Shown here: in pieces, positions 28,232 through 37,272 of the stretch | Numbering within the stretch: position 1 is the first letter of the stretch | Layout of the letters: each line of letters opens with the position of its first letter | Assembly: GCF_002269505.1 (NCBI RefSeq) | Contig: NZ_NQKQ01000003.1 | Coordinates: forward strand, 124,001 to 188,000 | Source of the DNA: Pseudomonas fragi | GTDB taxonomy: Bacteria > Pseudomonadota > Gammaproteobacteria > Pseudomonadales > Pseudomonadaceae | Direction of reading: 5' to 3' | DNA: 64,000 bases | Notes under the pieces: generated by a model | What the model was told of the DNA's origin: nothing | Seen by the model: the letters and a program-made list of their open reading frames with translations, nothing else | The model's database searches: none | Program-made: the position numbers and the translations under genes

Positions 28232-29551
28232 TTATCCAGATCCGGCAGACTGACTGGACTCGCCCTGGCGATTCTTGGCCTCGATCCACTGCGACATGTA
28301 TTGGGTACTTTTATGCTGATGATGGCGCAGCATGGCACCGGTGAAGTTGTTACGCCGATGCTGTTGCAGCCCGGCGCGGCAGGCATCGATGCATTCCACC
28401 AGCGCCGGGCCGTGGCTGCTCTGCAAGTAACGTTGCGCCAGTAGTACCTGGCCGCGCGACTGGGCCTGATGCCAGTCATCGGGGTTCTGGTACAGCTGCA
28501 CTGCCGCTGCGGCAATCGCACTGGCGCTCTGCTCGATGGCGCCGGCCCATGGCAGGTCACCGTGCATGCCTTCTGCGCCCACCGGGGTGGTGACGTTGGG
28601 CGTGCCGCAGAGCATGGCATCGGCGATTTTGCCCTTGATCCCGGCACCAAAGCGCAAAGGCGCCATGCAGATACGCGCCTTGCTCATCACTTCCAGGGCA
28701 TCCTCGGCCCAGTTGAGCACATGAAAACCCTGCGCCGGGTTGTGCAGTGCAGTGGCCTTGGGCGGGGTGTAGGCACCGTAGACATGCAGTTGCGCGGTGG
28801 GCAGTTGCTGGCGGATCAACGGCCAGATTGCTGTTTTCATCCAGAGCACGGCATCCCAGTTGGGGGCGTGGCGGAAGTTGCCGATGCTCAAAAAATGCTG
28901 GCGCTGTTCATAGGGGACGAACTGCGCGGGTACACTGTCGACCATCAGCGGGCACCAGTGCAGCAGGGCGCGGGGCACGTTGAAGTGTTCTACCAGCAGG
29001 TCGATCTCATACTCGGAAATCATCAGGTTGAGGTCGCAGCGGTAGATGGCCGCGATCTCCCGTTGAGCCAGATCGGTGCCGGCCATCTGATTGAAGGTGT
29101 CCCGTTGGGCCGGGGCGAACAGGCTGCTGAAGTCGTCGTTGCCCGTGTCGTCCTTGAGGCGTGCCTTGAGTTGCTGCTGGCGGGCGTCACGCAGGCTTTG
29201 CAGGTCGGACGTTTCGAGTATGCGCAGGGCATCGGGGCAGTGTTTTTCGACACGCCAGCCGAATTGCTCTTCCATCATGAAACGGTCGAACAGGACGATG
29301 TCCGGGGCCAGTTCGCTGATAAAGGTATCGAAGCTGCTGTTATTGAGCTCAATACCGACCTCGTCGATGCCCAGGCTGGCCAGGTCCGCCTTGTGTTCGC
29401 CAATTCCGGCCGGGCTGCTGAACGTGATATGCCAGCCGCGCTGCAAAAAACTCTCGATGATCTGCATCATGTGCCCGCCCGCCGCCGAAGAGCGTGGCTC
29501 GGGCCACACGTAGCCAATAATCAGGACGCGGGTTGGGCGGGTGGACGGCAT
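28232..29551 (-). CDS. family 4-like glycosyltransferase
   Basis: 439 residues with the GT-B layout. The N-terminal domain starts with RVLIIGYVWPEPRSSAAGGHMMQII. The C-terminal nucleotide-sugar site includes RICMAPLRFGAGIKGKIADAMLCGTPNVTTPVGAEGM, the classic GT4 G..K..EA-like loop with the expected glutamate replaced by Asp/Ala in KIADAM. It transfers a sugar from a nucleotide donor; acceptor unknown. I use ATG 29551 (AAGGAT upstream); the longer frame to 29641 overlaps the upstream regulatory region. It is divergent from the cobalamin riboswitch and convergent with the secreted protein; no pathway partners adjoin it. Confidence 0.82.
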   Translation of the reverse strand: MPSTRPTRVLIIGYVWPEPRSSAAGGHMMQIIESFLQRGWHITFSSPAGIGEHKADLASLGIDEVGIELNNSSFDTFISELAPDIVLFDRFMMEEQFGWRVEKHCPDALRILETSDLQSLRDARQQQLKARLKDDTGNDDFSSLFAPAQRDTFNQMAGTDLAQREIAAIYRCDLNLMISEYEIDLLVEHFNVPRALLHWCPLMVDSVPAQFVPYEQRQHFLSIGNFRHAPNWDAVLWMKTAIWPLIRQQLPTAQLHVYGAYTPPKATALHNPAQGFHVLNWAEDALEVMSKARICMAPLRFGAGIKGKIADAMLCGTPNVTTPVGAEGMHGDLPWAGAIEQSASAIAAAAVQLYQNPDDWHQAQSRGQVLLAQRYLQSSHGPALVECIDACRAGLQQHRRNNFTGAMLRHHQHKSTQYMSQWIEAKNRQGESSQSAGSG

Positions 29552-29669
29552 GGGCAGATCCTTGAAGCGCTGGGGCTGATAAAAGGCGGCAATTAGAACA
29601 CATGTGCAACGAAATGCCCGCTCCCACCATAGATGTGTCACAGCTGCGCATTGACCTGTTACATAGCAC

Positions 29670-29845
29670 TGCGTAGCCTTGCGCGTTCGAGGTTCTTCGC
29701 AGCGCGAAGCTAAGAAGGGAACGCGGTATGCCGCGGCTGCCCCCGCAACTGTAAACGGTCATTGATCTTGCACTGCCACTGCCCAACAGGCGGGAAGGCG
29801 CAAGGTAGGTATCAGCCGTAAGCCAGGAGACCTGCCTCGTGACAG
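29670..29845 (+). ncRNA. cobalamin riboswitch
   Basis: The leader of cobW carries the adenosylcobalamin sensor signatures: AAGGGAACGCGGT at 29716-29728, CCGCAACTGTAAACGG at 29744-29759, and the B12 box GCCAGGAGACCTGCC at 29822-29836, in correct order and spacing. Bases GCCTTGCGC at 29674 and GCGCAAGG at 29798 can pair to close the core. It should repress cobW-cobN when the coenzyme is plentiful. No T-run terminator follows, which suggests control at translation or by another expression platform. Confidence 0.93.
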
Positions 29846-29947
29846 ATTCTTACTTCAACCGGGCGGGGTGATCCGGTGGCGAAGACTGACCGCGCACTGC
29901 CTGCGGTCGTCGTCCCGTATGCCCGCCGTTTTGCCAAAGGGCATCCG

Positions 29948-31018
29948 ATGAAAACACTGGCCAAAACCCCCGTCACCATCGTCACCGGCTTTCTTGGCTC
30001 GGGCAAAACCACGTTGCTGCGCCATATGCTGGACAACGCCCAGGGCCGCCGCATTGCCGTAATCGTCAACGAGTTCGGCGAGCTGGGTATCGACGGTGAA
30101 ATCCTCAAGCAATGCTCCATCGGCTGCACCGAAGAAGAAGCCAATGGCCGCGTCTACGAGCTGGCCAATGGCTGCCTGTGCTGCACTGTGCAGGAAGAAT
30201 TCTTCCCTGTGATGCGTGAGCTGGTGGCGCGCCGTGGCGATATCGACCATATCCTCATCGAAACCTCGGGCCTTGCCTTACCCAAGCCGCTGGTACAAGC
30301 CTTTCAGTGGCCGGAAATCCGTAGCGCCTGCACGGTTGACGCGGTGATCACCGTGGTCGATAGCCCGGCGGTGGCGGCGGGTACGTTCGCAGCCTTCCCG
30401 GACCAGGTAGACGCCCAGCGCAAGCTTGACCCGAACCTGGATCACGAATCGCCCCTGCATGAGCTGTTCGCTGACCAACTGGCCAGTGCCGACCTGGTAA
30501 TCCTCAACAAAGCCGATCTGATCAGCCCTGAAGACCTGGCCCGTGTACGTGCCGAAGTGGCTGAAGAGTTGCCACCGGCGGTGAAAATCATCGAAGCCAG
30601 CAGCGGTCGCTTGCCCCTGGACGTGCTGCTGGGTCTGGAAGCAGGCTCGGAAGACCATATCGATGGCCGCCACAGTCACCATGACCATCACCACGATGGC
30701 GATGATGACCATGACGACCACGATCATGATGCCTTCGATTCGATCTCCATCGAGCTGCCACAGGCCGAAGAACGTGCCCTGATGGAGGCCCTGACCCAAC
30801 TGGTGGTCAAGCACGGCATCCTGCGGGTCAAGGGCTTTGCCGCGATCCCGGGCAAGCCGATGCGCCTGCTGATCCAGGGCGTGGGCACGCGCTTTGACAA
30901 GCACTTCGATCGCGCCTGGGGCAGCGACGAAGCGCGCACCACCAAACTGGTGCTGATCGGCCAGGACCTGGACGCGGCCTTGCTCGAGTCCACCTTGCTT
31001 ACAGCGTTGAGCGCCTAA
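29948..31018 (+). CDS. cobW: CobW, G3E-family metal chaperone GTPase
   Basis: 356 residues. Walker A GFLGSGKTTLLRHML, the CXCC-type metal site in NGCLCCTVQ (about 84-92), and the NKADL guanine motif (about 180). A long His/Asp-rich tract (DGRHSHHDHHHDGDDDHDDH, about 237-256) is a metal buffer or binding tail. It is thought to deliver cobalt to the cobaltochelatase. I start at the ATG 29948 beginning MKTLAKTPVT, where the P-loop follows directly; the longer frame from 29876 begins in the riboswitch leader. Four bases before cobN. Confidence 0.95.
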   Translation: MKTLAKTPVTIVTGFLGSGKTTLLRHMLDNAQGRRIAVIVNEFGELGIDGEILKQCSIGCTEEEANGRVYELANGCLCCTVQEEFFPVMRELVARRGDIDHILIETSGLALPKPLVQAFQWPEIRSACTVDAVITVVDSPAVAAGTFAAFPDQVDAQRKLDPNLDHESPLHELFADQLASADLVILNKADLISPEDLARVRAEVAEELPPAVKIIEASSGRLPLDVLLGLEAGSEDHIDGRHSHHDHHHDGDDDHDDHDHDAFDSISIELPQAEERALMEALTQLVVKHGILRVKGFAAIPGKPMRLLIQGVGTRFDKHFDRAWGSDEARTTKLVLIGQDLDAALLESTLLTALSA

Positions 31019-31021
31019 ACC

Positions 31022-34000
31022 ATGCATTTGCTCAGGACCCAGCCCGGCGGCTTTGTAGCGGACGACAATATTGCCGACCTCGGCCAGACCCCCGCCGAGC
31101 TGGTGATCCTGTGCAGCGGTGATTCAAGCCTGGCCCTGCTGGCCGAAGCGGCGCAGCAGTTGCCTGAAGATTATCCAAGCCTGCGTCTGGCCAACCCGAT
31201 GCAGGTGCAAAACCACGGCTCGGTCGACCTCTACTTTGAAGAGGTCTTGCAACACGCCAAGGTGATTTTACTCTCGTTGCACGGTGGCATCGGCTACTGG
31301 CGCTACGGCATTGAACGGCTGGTGCAACTGGCTGAACGCGGTGTGACCCTGATTCTGGTACCGGGAGATGACCGCCCCGACCCGGAGCTCAGCGCACTGA
31401 GTACCGTACCCGCCGAAGACGGCGAGCGCCTCTGGCACTTTTTGCGCCAGGGCGGGCGGCATAACGCCCTGCAGCTTTATCGTTGCCTGGCCAGGCAATG
31501 GCTGGGCCGCGACTATGCCTGGGACGAACCGCAAACCTTGCCCCGTACTGCAATCTATCATCCGGCCCATTCCAGCCCCGCACTGCAGGACTGGCAAGCC
31601 GACTGGCAGCCGGGCCAACCTGTGGCGGCGCTATTGTTCTATCGCTCGCATTTGCAGGCGGCCAACACGGCATTTGTCGATGTGTTCTGCCAGCGGCTGC
31701 AGGCGGCAGGGCTCAATCCGCTGCCGATTGCCGTCGCCAGCCTGAAAGAGCCGGGCTGCATGGCGGTGGTACAGGACTTGCTCGATGAAGTCGGTGCAGG
31801 GGTCATTCTCAATACCACCGGGTTTGCCCAATCCAGCCCGGAAGCTCCGCATTTGCGCCCGTTTCGCCGCAATATCCCGGTGATCCAGGCCATTTGTGCC
31901 CAGGACAACCAGCCCGGCTGGCAAGCCAGCGAGCAGGGTCTGGGGCCACGTGACCTGGCCATGCACATTGCCTTGCCGGAGCTGGATGGGCGGATCATCA
32001 GCCGGCCGATCAGCTTCAAGGATCTGGCTTGGCGCAGTGAGCGCAGCCAATCGGATGTGGTTTGCTATCGAGCGCACCCCGAACGGATGGATTTCGTCGC
32101 TGAACTGGCGCGGCGCTGGGTGGAGCTGGCCCGTGTGCCTAACCCGCAAAAGCGCATCGCCCTGATCCTGGCAAACTACCCGACCCGCGATGGCCGAATT
32201 GGCAACGGTGTGGGCCTGGATACTCCGGCGGCAGCGTTGAACATCTTGCGTGCCCTTCAGGCTGAAGGTTACCCGGTGGATGCTGAACTCCCGGAGACCG
32301 GCACCGCGTTGATTCAAGCCCTGTTGGGCGGGGTCAGCAACGACCTCGACAGCCTCGACCTGCGCCCGTGCCATCAAAGCCTTGGGCTGGATGAATACCA
32401 GGCGATGTTTAACCGTCTTCCCGAGGCCAATCGCCAGGCGGTCATAGAGCGTTGGGGCGAGCCACTGCACGACCCGATGTTTCGCAGCGGTCGCCTGATG
32501 ATTGCCGGACTGCGTTTTGGCCTGACCTTTGTCGGCATTCAACCGGCGCGGGGTTATCAGGTCGATGCCAGTGCGGTCTACCACGACCCGGACCTGGTGC
32601 CGCCCCATGCCTATCTGGCGTTTTATTTCTGGCTGCGCAACACCTACGGCGCCCATGCGGTAGTGCATGTGGGCAAGCATGGCAATCTGGAATGGTTGCC
32701 GGGCAAGGGTGTCGGGCTGTCTGAACATTGCTGGCCAGACGCCATTTTGGGTCCCATGCCCAACGTCTATCCGTTTATCGTCAATGACCCGGGCGAGGGC
32801 GCACAGGCCAAGCGTCGTACCCAGGCGGTGATTATCGACCACTTGATGCCGCCGCTGACCCGGGCCGAAACCTACGGGCCGCTGCGCGACCTGGAACTGC
32901 TGGCTGACGAGTATTACGAAGCGCAACTGCTCGATCCGCGTCGGGCGCGTGAGCTGCAGCGCGACATTCTCAAGCTGGTGCGCGATACCCATATCGACCG
33001 CGAGCTGCAACTGGACGCAAACCTCGACAGCGACACCGATGCTGCAATCTGGCTGCCACGGCTGGACACCTACCTGTGCGACCTCAAGGAATCACAAATC
33101 CGCGACGGTTTGCATATTTTTGGTGAGTCCCCAACCGGGCGTTTGCGCATCGACACCTTGCTGGCCTTGTTACGCATCCCCCGGGGCGATGGCCGCGGGG
33201 CACAGTCGAGCGTGTTACGGGCACTGGCCAAAGCCTTCGAACTGGGCTTCGACCCGCTGGACTGTGCGCTGGCCGAACCCTGGACGGCACGCCGCCCAGC
33301 GCCATTACAAGCCGTCAGTGAAGCGCTGTGGCGTACTGCGGGTGACACTCGCGAGCGTCTCGAACTGCATGCTGCGCAATTGATCGAACAGGCGCTGCAA
33401 GGCACCCTGCAATTGCCCGACAGCGCACAGTGGGACGAGACACGAGCCATTTTTGATGCATTGCTGGAGCAGGTGGCACCGCGCCTGGATGCCTGTGGCC
33501 CGGCCGAGATGCACGGGTTGCTGGATGCCCTCAGTGGCCGTTTTGTACCGGCGGGGCCCAGTGGTGCGCCGAGTCGGGGGCGCCTCGATGTACTGCCCAC
33601 CGGGCGTAATTTCTTTTCAGTGGATGTGCGCAACCTGCCCACCACTACGGCCTGGCGTATTGGTTTTCAGTCGGCCAACCTGATCCTGGAGCGTCATTTG
33701 CAGGATCACGGCGACCACTTGCGTCAGCTCGGCCTGTCGGTTTGGGGCACCGCGACCATGCGCACCGGTGGTGATGATATCGCCCAGGCCATGGCGCTGA
33801 TGGGTGTGCGCCCGGTATGGGCCACGGGCAGCCAGCGGGTGGATGACTTCGAAATCCTCCCGGTGAGCCTGCTGGACCGCCCTCGGGTAGATGTGACCTT
33901 GCGGGTGTCGGGGTTCTTTCGCGATGCCTTTGCCAACTTGATCCGTCTGTTCGATGCCGCCGTACAGGCGGTGGCTGCGCTGGACGAACCCGATGATCTC

Positions 34001-34792
34001 AATCCGCTCGCGGCAAAAGTGCGCAGCGAGCGTGAGCAGCTGGAGCGCGAGGGACTGGCCCCGGAACTGGCGGCGCGTCAGGCAGGCTGGCGGGTGTTTG
34101 GTGCCAAGCCCGGGGCTTACGGCGCCGGGGTGCAGAACGCAATCGATGGGCGTTTGTGGCAAAGCCGCGACGACTTGGCCGAGGTGTATCTGAACTGGGG
34201 CGGTTATGCCTATGGCGGCGCGGATGAAGGCACGGCGGCCCGTGGTCAGTTTGCCCAGCGCTTGGGGCAGATGCAGGCGGTGGTGCAAAATCAGGATAAT
34301 CGCGAGCACGATCTGCTCGATTCCAATGACTACTACCAGTTCCAGGGTGGCATGCTGGCGGCGGTAGAGAGCTTGCGCGGCGAGGCGGCGGCCAGCTATC
34401 ACGGCGACCACAGCCAGCCCGACCTGCCGAAGATTCGCACGCTCAAGGAAGAGTTGAACCGGGTCATCCGTTCCCGTGCGGCCAACCCGAAATGGATAGA
34501 AGGGGTCAAACGCCACGGTTACAAAGGCGCGTTCGAAATGGCCGCGACCCTGGACAACCTGTTTGCCTTTGATGCAACCACACATTTGATTGACGATCAC
34601 CAGTATGCGTTGTTGGCGGATGCTTATTTACTGGACCCGGATACCCGTGAGTTTGTGCGTGAGCACAACCCGCACGCTCTGCGTGACATGACCGAGCGCA
34701 TGCTTGAAGCGCAGCAGCGCGGGCTGTGGAGTGAGCCGGGGGAGTATCGCGAGGCGCTGGAAAACCTGCTGCTGGATATAGAAGAAGAGTAA
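31022..34792 (+). CDS. cobN: aerobic cobaltochelatase large subunit
   Basis: 1256 residues, the normal CobN/BchH length. Conserved blocks include HVGKHGNLEWLPGKGVGLS (about 543-561), YPFIVNDPGEGAQAKRR, and the C-terminal NPKWIEGVKRHGYKGAFEMAATLDNLFAFDAT. It inserts cobalt into hydrogenobyrinate a,c-diamide with the small AAA/VWA subunits encoded next. Preceded by cobW at four bases under the same riboswitch. The start at ATG 31022 is supported by the LRTQPGGFVADD opening of CobN proteins. Confidence 0.96.
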   Translation: MHLLRTQPGGFVADDNIADLGQTPAELVILCSGDSSLALLAEAAQQLPEDYPSLRLANPMQVQNHGSVDLYFEEVLQHAKVILLSLHGGIGYWRYGIERLVQLAERGVTLILVPGDDRPDPELSALSTVPAEDGERLWHFLRQGGRHNALQLYRCLARQWLGRDYAWDEPQTLPRTAIYHPAHSSPALQDWQADWQPGQPVAALLFYRSHLQAANTAFVDVFCQRLQAAGLNPLPIAVASLKEPGCMAVVQDLLDEVGAGVILNTTGFAQSSPEAPHLRPFRRNIPVIQAICAQDNQPGWQASEQGLGPRDLAMHIALPELDGRIISRPISFKDLAWRSERSQSDVVCYRAHPERMDFVAELARRWVELARVPNPQKRIALILANYPTRDGRIGNGVGLDTPAAALNILRALQAEGYPVDAELPETGTALIQALLGGVSNDLDSLDLRPCHQSLGLDEYQAMFNRLPEANRQAVIERWGEPLHDPMFRSGRLMIAGLRFGLTFVGIQPARGYQVDASAVYHDPDLVPPHAYLAFYFWLRNTYGAHAVVHVGKHGNLEWLPGKGVGLSEHCWPDAILGPMPNVYPFIVNDPGEGAQAKRRTQAVIIDHLMPPLTRAETYGPLRDLELLADEYYEAQLLDPRRARELQRDILKLVRDTHIDRELQLDANLDSDTDAAIWLPRLDTYLCDLKESQIRDGLHIFGESPTGRLRIDTLLALLRIPRGDGRGAQSSVLRALAKAFELGFDPLDCALAEPWTARRPAPLQAVSEALWRTAGDTRERLELHAAQLIEQALQGTLQLPDSAQWDETRAIFDALLEQVAPRLDACGPAEMHGLLDALSGRFVPAGPSGAPSRGRLDVLPTGRNFFSVDVRNLPTTTAWRIGFQSANLILERHLQDHGDHLRQLGLSVWGTATMRTGGDDIAQAMALMGVRPVWATGSQRVDDFEILPVSLLDRPRVDVTLRVSGFFRDAFANLIRLFDAAVQAVAALDEPDDLNPLAAKVRSEREQLEREGLAPELAARQAGWRVFGAKPGAYGAGVQNAIDGRLWQSRDDLAEVYLNWGGYAYGGADEGTAARGQFAQRLGQMQAVVQNQDNREHDLLDSNDYYQFQGGMLAAVESLRGEAAASYHGDHSQPDLPKIRTLKEELNRVIRSRAANPKWIEGVKRHGYKGAFEMAATLDNLFAFDATTHLIDDHQYALLADAYLLDPDTREFVREHNPHALRDMTERMLEAQQRGLWSEPGEYREALENLLLDIEEE

Positions 34793-34800
34793 CCAAGCAT

Positions 34801-34916
34801 CCCTCACCCTAACCCTCTCCCGGAGGGAGAGGGGACTGATCGGGGGATGTTCAGGATTTGCGCCTCACCACAAATCGGCCCCCTCTCCCTTTGGGAGAGG
34901 GCTGGAGTGAGGGGCT
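34801..34916. repeat. palindromic CCCTCACC / GAGAGGG repeat
   Basis: Two hairpins (CTCTCCCGGAGGGAGAG and CTCTCCCTTTGGGAGAG) sit in outer inverted arms CCCTCACC and GTGAGGG. They fill the gap between cobN and the chelatase ATPase gene. The same motif occurs in degenerate form near 14404 and 19817. It may stop or slow transcription within the cob operon. Confidence 0.8.
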
Positions 34917-34957
34917 TTGGAGGCCGATCAATATTCTAAAATCTGGAGCCCGAAAAC

Positions 34958-35965
34958 ATGACTGACACCCCACATTTCCCGTTATCGGCGGTGGTCGGCG
35001 CGGACTCATTGAAACTGGCGCTGTGCCTGACTGCCATTGACCCGAAAATTGGCGGCGTACTGATCGAAGGCCCGCGCGGCATGGCCAAGTCGACTCTGGC
35101 CCGCGGGCTAGCCGATTTGCTCGCCAGCGGTCAGTTCGTCACCTTGCCGTTGGGCGCAACCGAAGAGCGTCTGGTGGGCACCCTCGACCTGGATGCTGCA
35201 CTGGGGCAGGGCAAGGCGCAGTTTTCGCCGGGCGTACTGGCCAAGGCCGACGGCGGCGTGCTCTATGTCGATGAAGTCAACCTGCTCGCCGACCATCTGG
35301 TGGATGTGCTGCTGGATGTGGCAGCCAGCGGCACCAATGTGGTCGAGCGTGATGGTATTTCCCATCGCCATGCCGCGCGCTTTGTGTTGATCGGCACCAT
35401 GAACCCGGAAGAAGGCGAGCTGCGCCCGCAGTTGCTCGATCGTTTTGGCCTGAATGTGGCCATGAGTGGCTTGCCGCAACCTGCCGAGCGCAGTGAAATC
35501 ATCCGTCGTCGCCTGGACTTTGACGCTGATCAGCAGGGTTTTTGCGCCCGTTGGGAGGCCGCGCAAACGGCCTTGCGCGATCGTTGCCAGCAAGCCCGTG
35601 AACGTTTGGCCAGCATTGCCCTGGATGATCAGTCGCTGGCCGAGATAACCGAGCGGTGTTTTGCTGCCGCAGTGGATGGCATGCGCGCCGACCTGGTCTG
35701 GCTGCGCGCCGCACGTGCCCATGCTGCATGGCGCGGTGCAACGGCGATCGAGCTGCAAGACATCGATGCCGTGGCCGAGTTTGCCTTGCGCCATCGCCGT
35801 CGTGAGCAACAGCCCCAGGCACCGGCACCCGAGCAGCAACAGTCAGCGGCGCAAGCCTCGACCACCAGCGCGCAATCAGGCCAGGGTCAGTGGGGTGAAT
35901 TACCAGCCCAGGCCCAGCCGATGGGCGCACGCCGTGAAGTGCCGAGCTGGCCAAAAAAGCCCTAG
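34958..35965 (+). CDS. ChlI/BchI-type chelatase AAA ATPase
   Basis: 335 residues. Walker A GPRGMAKSTLARGL (about 33-46), the GATEERLVGTLDL insertion, Walker B GGVLYVDEVNLL, sensor MNPEEGELRPQLLDRFG. A C-terminal Gln/Ala/Pro-rich tail (about 275-325) resembles the linker of ChlD. With CobN and a VWA protein it makes an ATP-driven chelatase; many pseudomonads use this set instead of CobS/CobT. Its TAG stop is followed in the same frame by 33 more codons of chelatase-like sequence up to 36067; see findings. The promoter may be its own, since a repeat separates it from cobN. Confidence 0.9.
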   Translation: MTDTPHFPLSAVVGADSLKLALCLTAIDPKIGGVLIEGPRGMAKSTLARGLADLLASGQFVTLPLGATEERLVGTLDLDAALGQGKAQFSPGVLAKADGGVLYVDEVNLLADHLVDVLLDVAASGTNVVERDGISHRHAARFVLIGTMNPEEGELRPQLLDRFGLNVAMSGLPQPAERSEIIRRRLDFDADQQGFCARWEAAQTALRDRCQQARERLASIALDDQSLAEITERCFAAAVDGMRADLVWLRAARAHAAWRGATAIELQDIDAVAEFALRHRRREQQPQAPAPEQQQSAAQASTTSAQSGQGQWGELPAQAQPMGARREVPSWPKKP

Positions 35966-36063
35966 GCATCCGCCCTCAAACTGTTGCGGGGGCGGATGCC
36001 AGACCCCGGTCAGGTCAACTCTCTTCGGGCAGGCAAGGCGCAAGTCGCAGCGCCGACAGCGGG

Positions 36064-36618
36064 ATGATCGACTGGGTGCAAACCTTGCTTGGTGGTCGTC
36101 CCCGGATGCGTGCTGATCTGGCCTGGAAAACCCGGCAAAGTGCCGCGCAGGAACTGTGGCTGGTGGTGGTGGATGCATCTGCTTCTACCCGCCGGAATCA
36201 GGCACTGAGTGATGCCAAGGGCTTGCTGGCACAGCTGTTCGAAGATGCCTATCGCCAGCGCGCGCGAGTGGCGGTGATGACGGCCAGCGGCAGTTCGCCT
36301 GTGTGGCAGGTCAGCGGGGAAAAAGCTTCGGCCGCGCTCAATGACTGGCTGGCACAGCTGGGCGCCGGTGGTGGTACACCGTTGCTGCAAGCTCTGGAGG
36401 AAGTCTCGACCTGGCTGGGTATGCGACGCAAACGATTCGCACAGGAACAGCAGCGTTTTTTACTGGTGACCGACGGGCGCTTGAAAGCCTGGTCGGCTCT
36501 GCCTGCAATCGATTGCCCGGGGCTGCTGATCGATATCGAACGAGGCCCGATACGTCTGGGTCGCGCGCCTCAATTGGCGGCGGACTTGAATGCAGATTAC
36601 CTGCACATTGATGGCTAG
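36064..36618 (+). CDS. VWA-domain chelatase subunit (ChlD C-terminal-like)
   Basis: 184 residues starting at ATG 36064. A von Willebrand factor A domain with MIDAS motif VVVDASAST (about 35-43, DxSxS) is followed by GGGTPLLQAL (conserved Thr of the MIDAS set) and LLVTDGRLKA. It looks like the C-terminal half of ChlD/CobT that clamps the AAA ring onto CobN. The ATG overlaps a TGA (ATGA at 36064-36067) closing the in-frame extension after the ChlI-type gene. The opening MIDWVQTLLGGRP is typical of these proteins. No independent ribosome site is clear, so coupling is plausible. Confidence 0.82.
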   Translation: MIDWVQTLLGGRPRMRADLAWKTRQSAAQELWLVVVDASASTRRNQALSDAKGLLAQLFEDAYRQRARVAVMTASGSSPVWQVSGEKASAALNDWLAQLGAGGGTPLLQALEEVSTWLGMRRKRFAQEQQRFLLVTDGRLKAWSALPAIDCPGLLIDIERGPIRLGRAPQLAADLNADYLHIDG

Positions 36619-36632
36619 AGGCTAAATAGCCC

Positions 36633-36654
36633 GTGGGAGCAGGCCCGCTCCCAC
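36633..36654. repeat. REP core palindrome
   Basis: GTGGGAGC-AGGCCC-GCTCCCAC, an eight-base perfect inverted arm, in the gap between the VWA gene and a convergent small gene. It is the common Pseudomonas REP sequence. Confidence 0.85.
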
Positions 36655-36672
36655 AGGGGCAATCAAACAGCT

Positions 36673-36939
36673 TTATGCAGGCATGACCCATGGCTGCAGG
36701 GTGTGGCCTTCGCTGCTGATCTCGGCGCGGGCTTGTGCCAGCAGGCTTTCGAGTTGAGCGGCGTCTGCGCAGGCGCTGCGCGGGATCTGCTTGCGGCCGA
36801 TACGGGTGTTGGTGCGATCAATCACGGTCAGGCTCAACTCGCCGTGACCATCCTGTGCAGCCCAGGCAACGCATTGAAACGGTTCAAAGGCGTGGCCGGC
36901 AATCAAAAGAGCTTCGTTGAAACGGAGCGGGGCGTTCAT
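36673..36939 (-). CDS. small hypothetical protein
   Basis: 88 residues starting at ATG 36939 (MNAPLRFNEALL); a longer in-frame start at 36954 adds five residues. Compact alpha/beta look with no signal peptide or membrane segment and no family I recognise. AGAGA lies ten bases upstream of the chosen start. It is convergent with the VWA gene and divergent from the sigma-54 regulator. Synonymous positions are GC-rich like neighbouring genes, which supports it being real. Confidence 0.6.
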   Translation of the reverse strand: MNAPLRFNEALLIAGHAFEPFQCVAWAAQDGHGELSLTVIDRTNTRIGRKQIPRSACADAAQLESLLAQARAEISSEGHTLQPWVMPA

Positions 36940-37272
36940 AGGGTTTTCTCTCAAGTATGCCCATCAAGTGATTAACCGTCGGCTGGGCTTACCGTTCGGT
37001 TGCTTACTTGTACTGATGACTTCAGACCGTCATCAGGTCACACACTTTGCTCATTTTTTTGAAAGTTTTTTTATATGACTGATCCAGATCAATTTTCAGT
37101 CAGTGTATCTATCGTCTTTACGCTTTGATCGACCCTGCACAGTTTGATTGGCTATTAGCGTTATAAACAAATGATCCTGAAAGCGCCCAATGCCTTGCTA
37201 AGGTTACGCGTAAGTCGAACAAGGGACTGTTTTTAATGCTGTTTTATGTTTTTCTGGCGCCAAGGAACAGTC
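36940..37272. other. AT-rich divergent intergenic region
   Basis: About 330 bases between the small hypothetical gene and the fap-linked regulator. It is clearly AT-rich (runs such as TTTTTTTGAAAGTTTTTTTATATG), likely holding both promoters. I could not assign -35/-10 boxes with confidence and see no gene. Confidence 0.4.

Noticed and set aside
31631..33010. 459-residue minus-strand open frame
   Set aside because: Antisense to cobN, which has full-length conserved motifs across the same bases.
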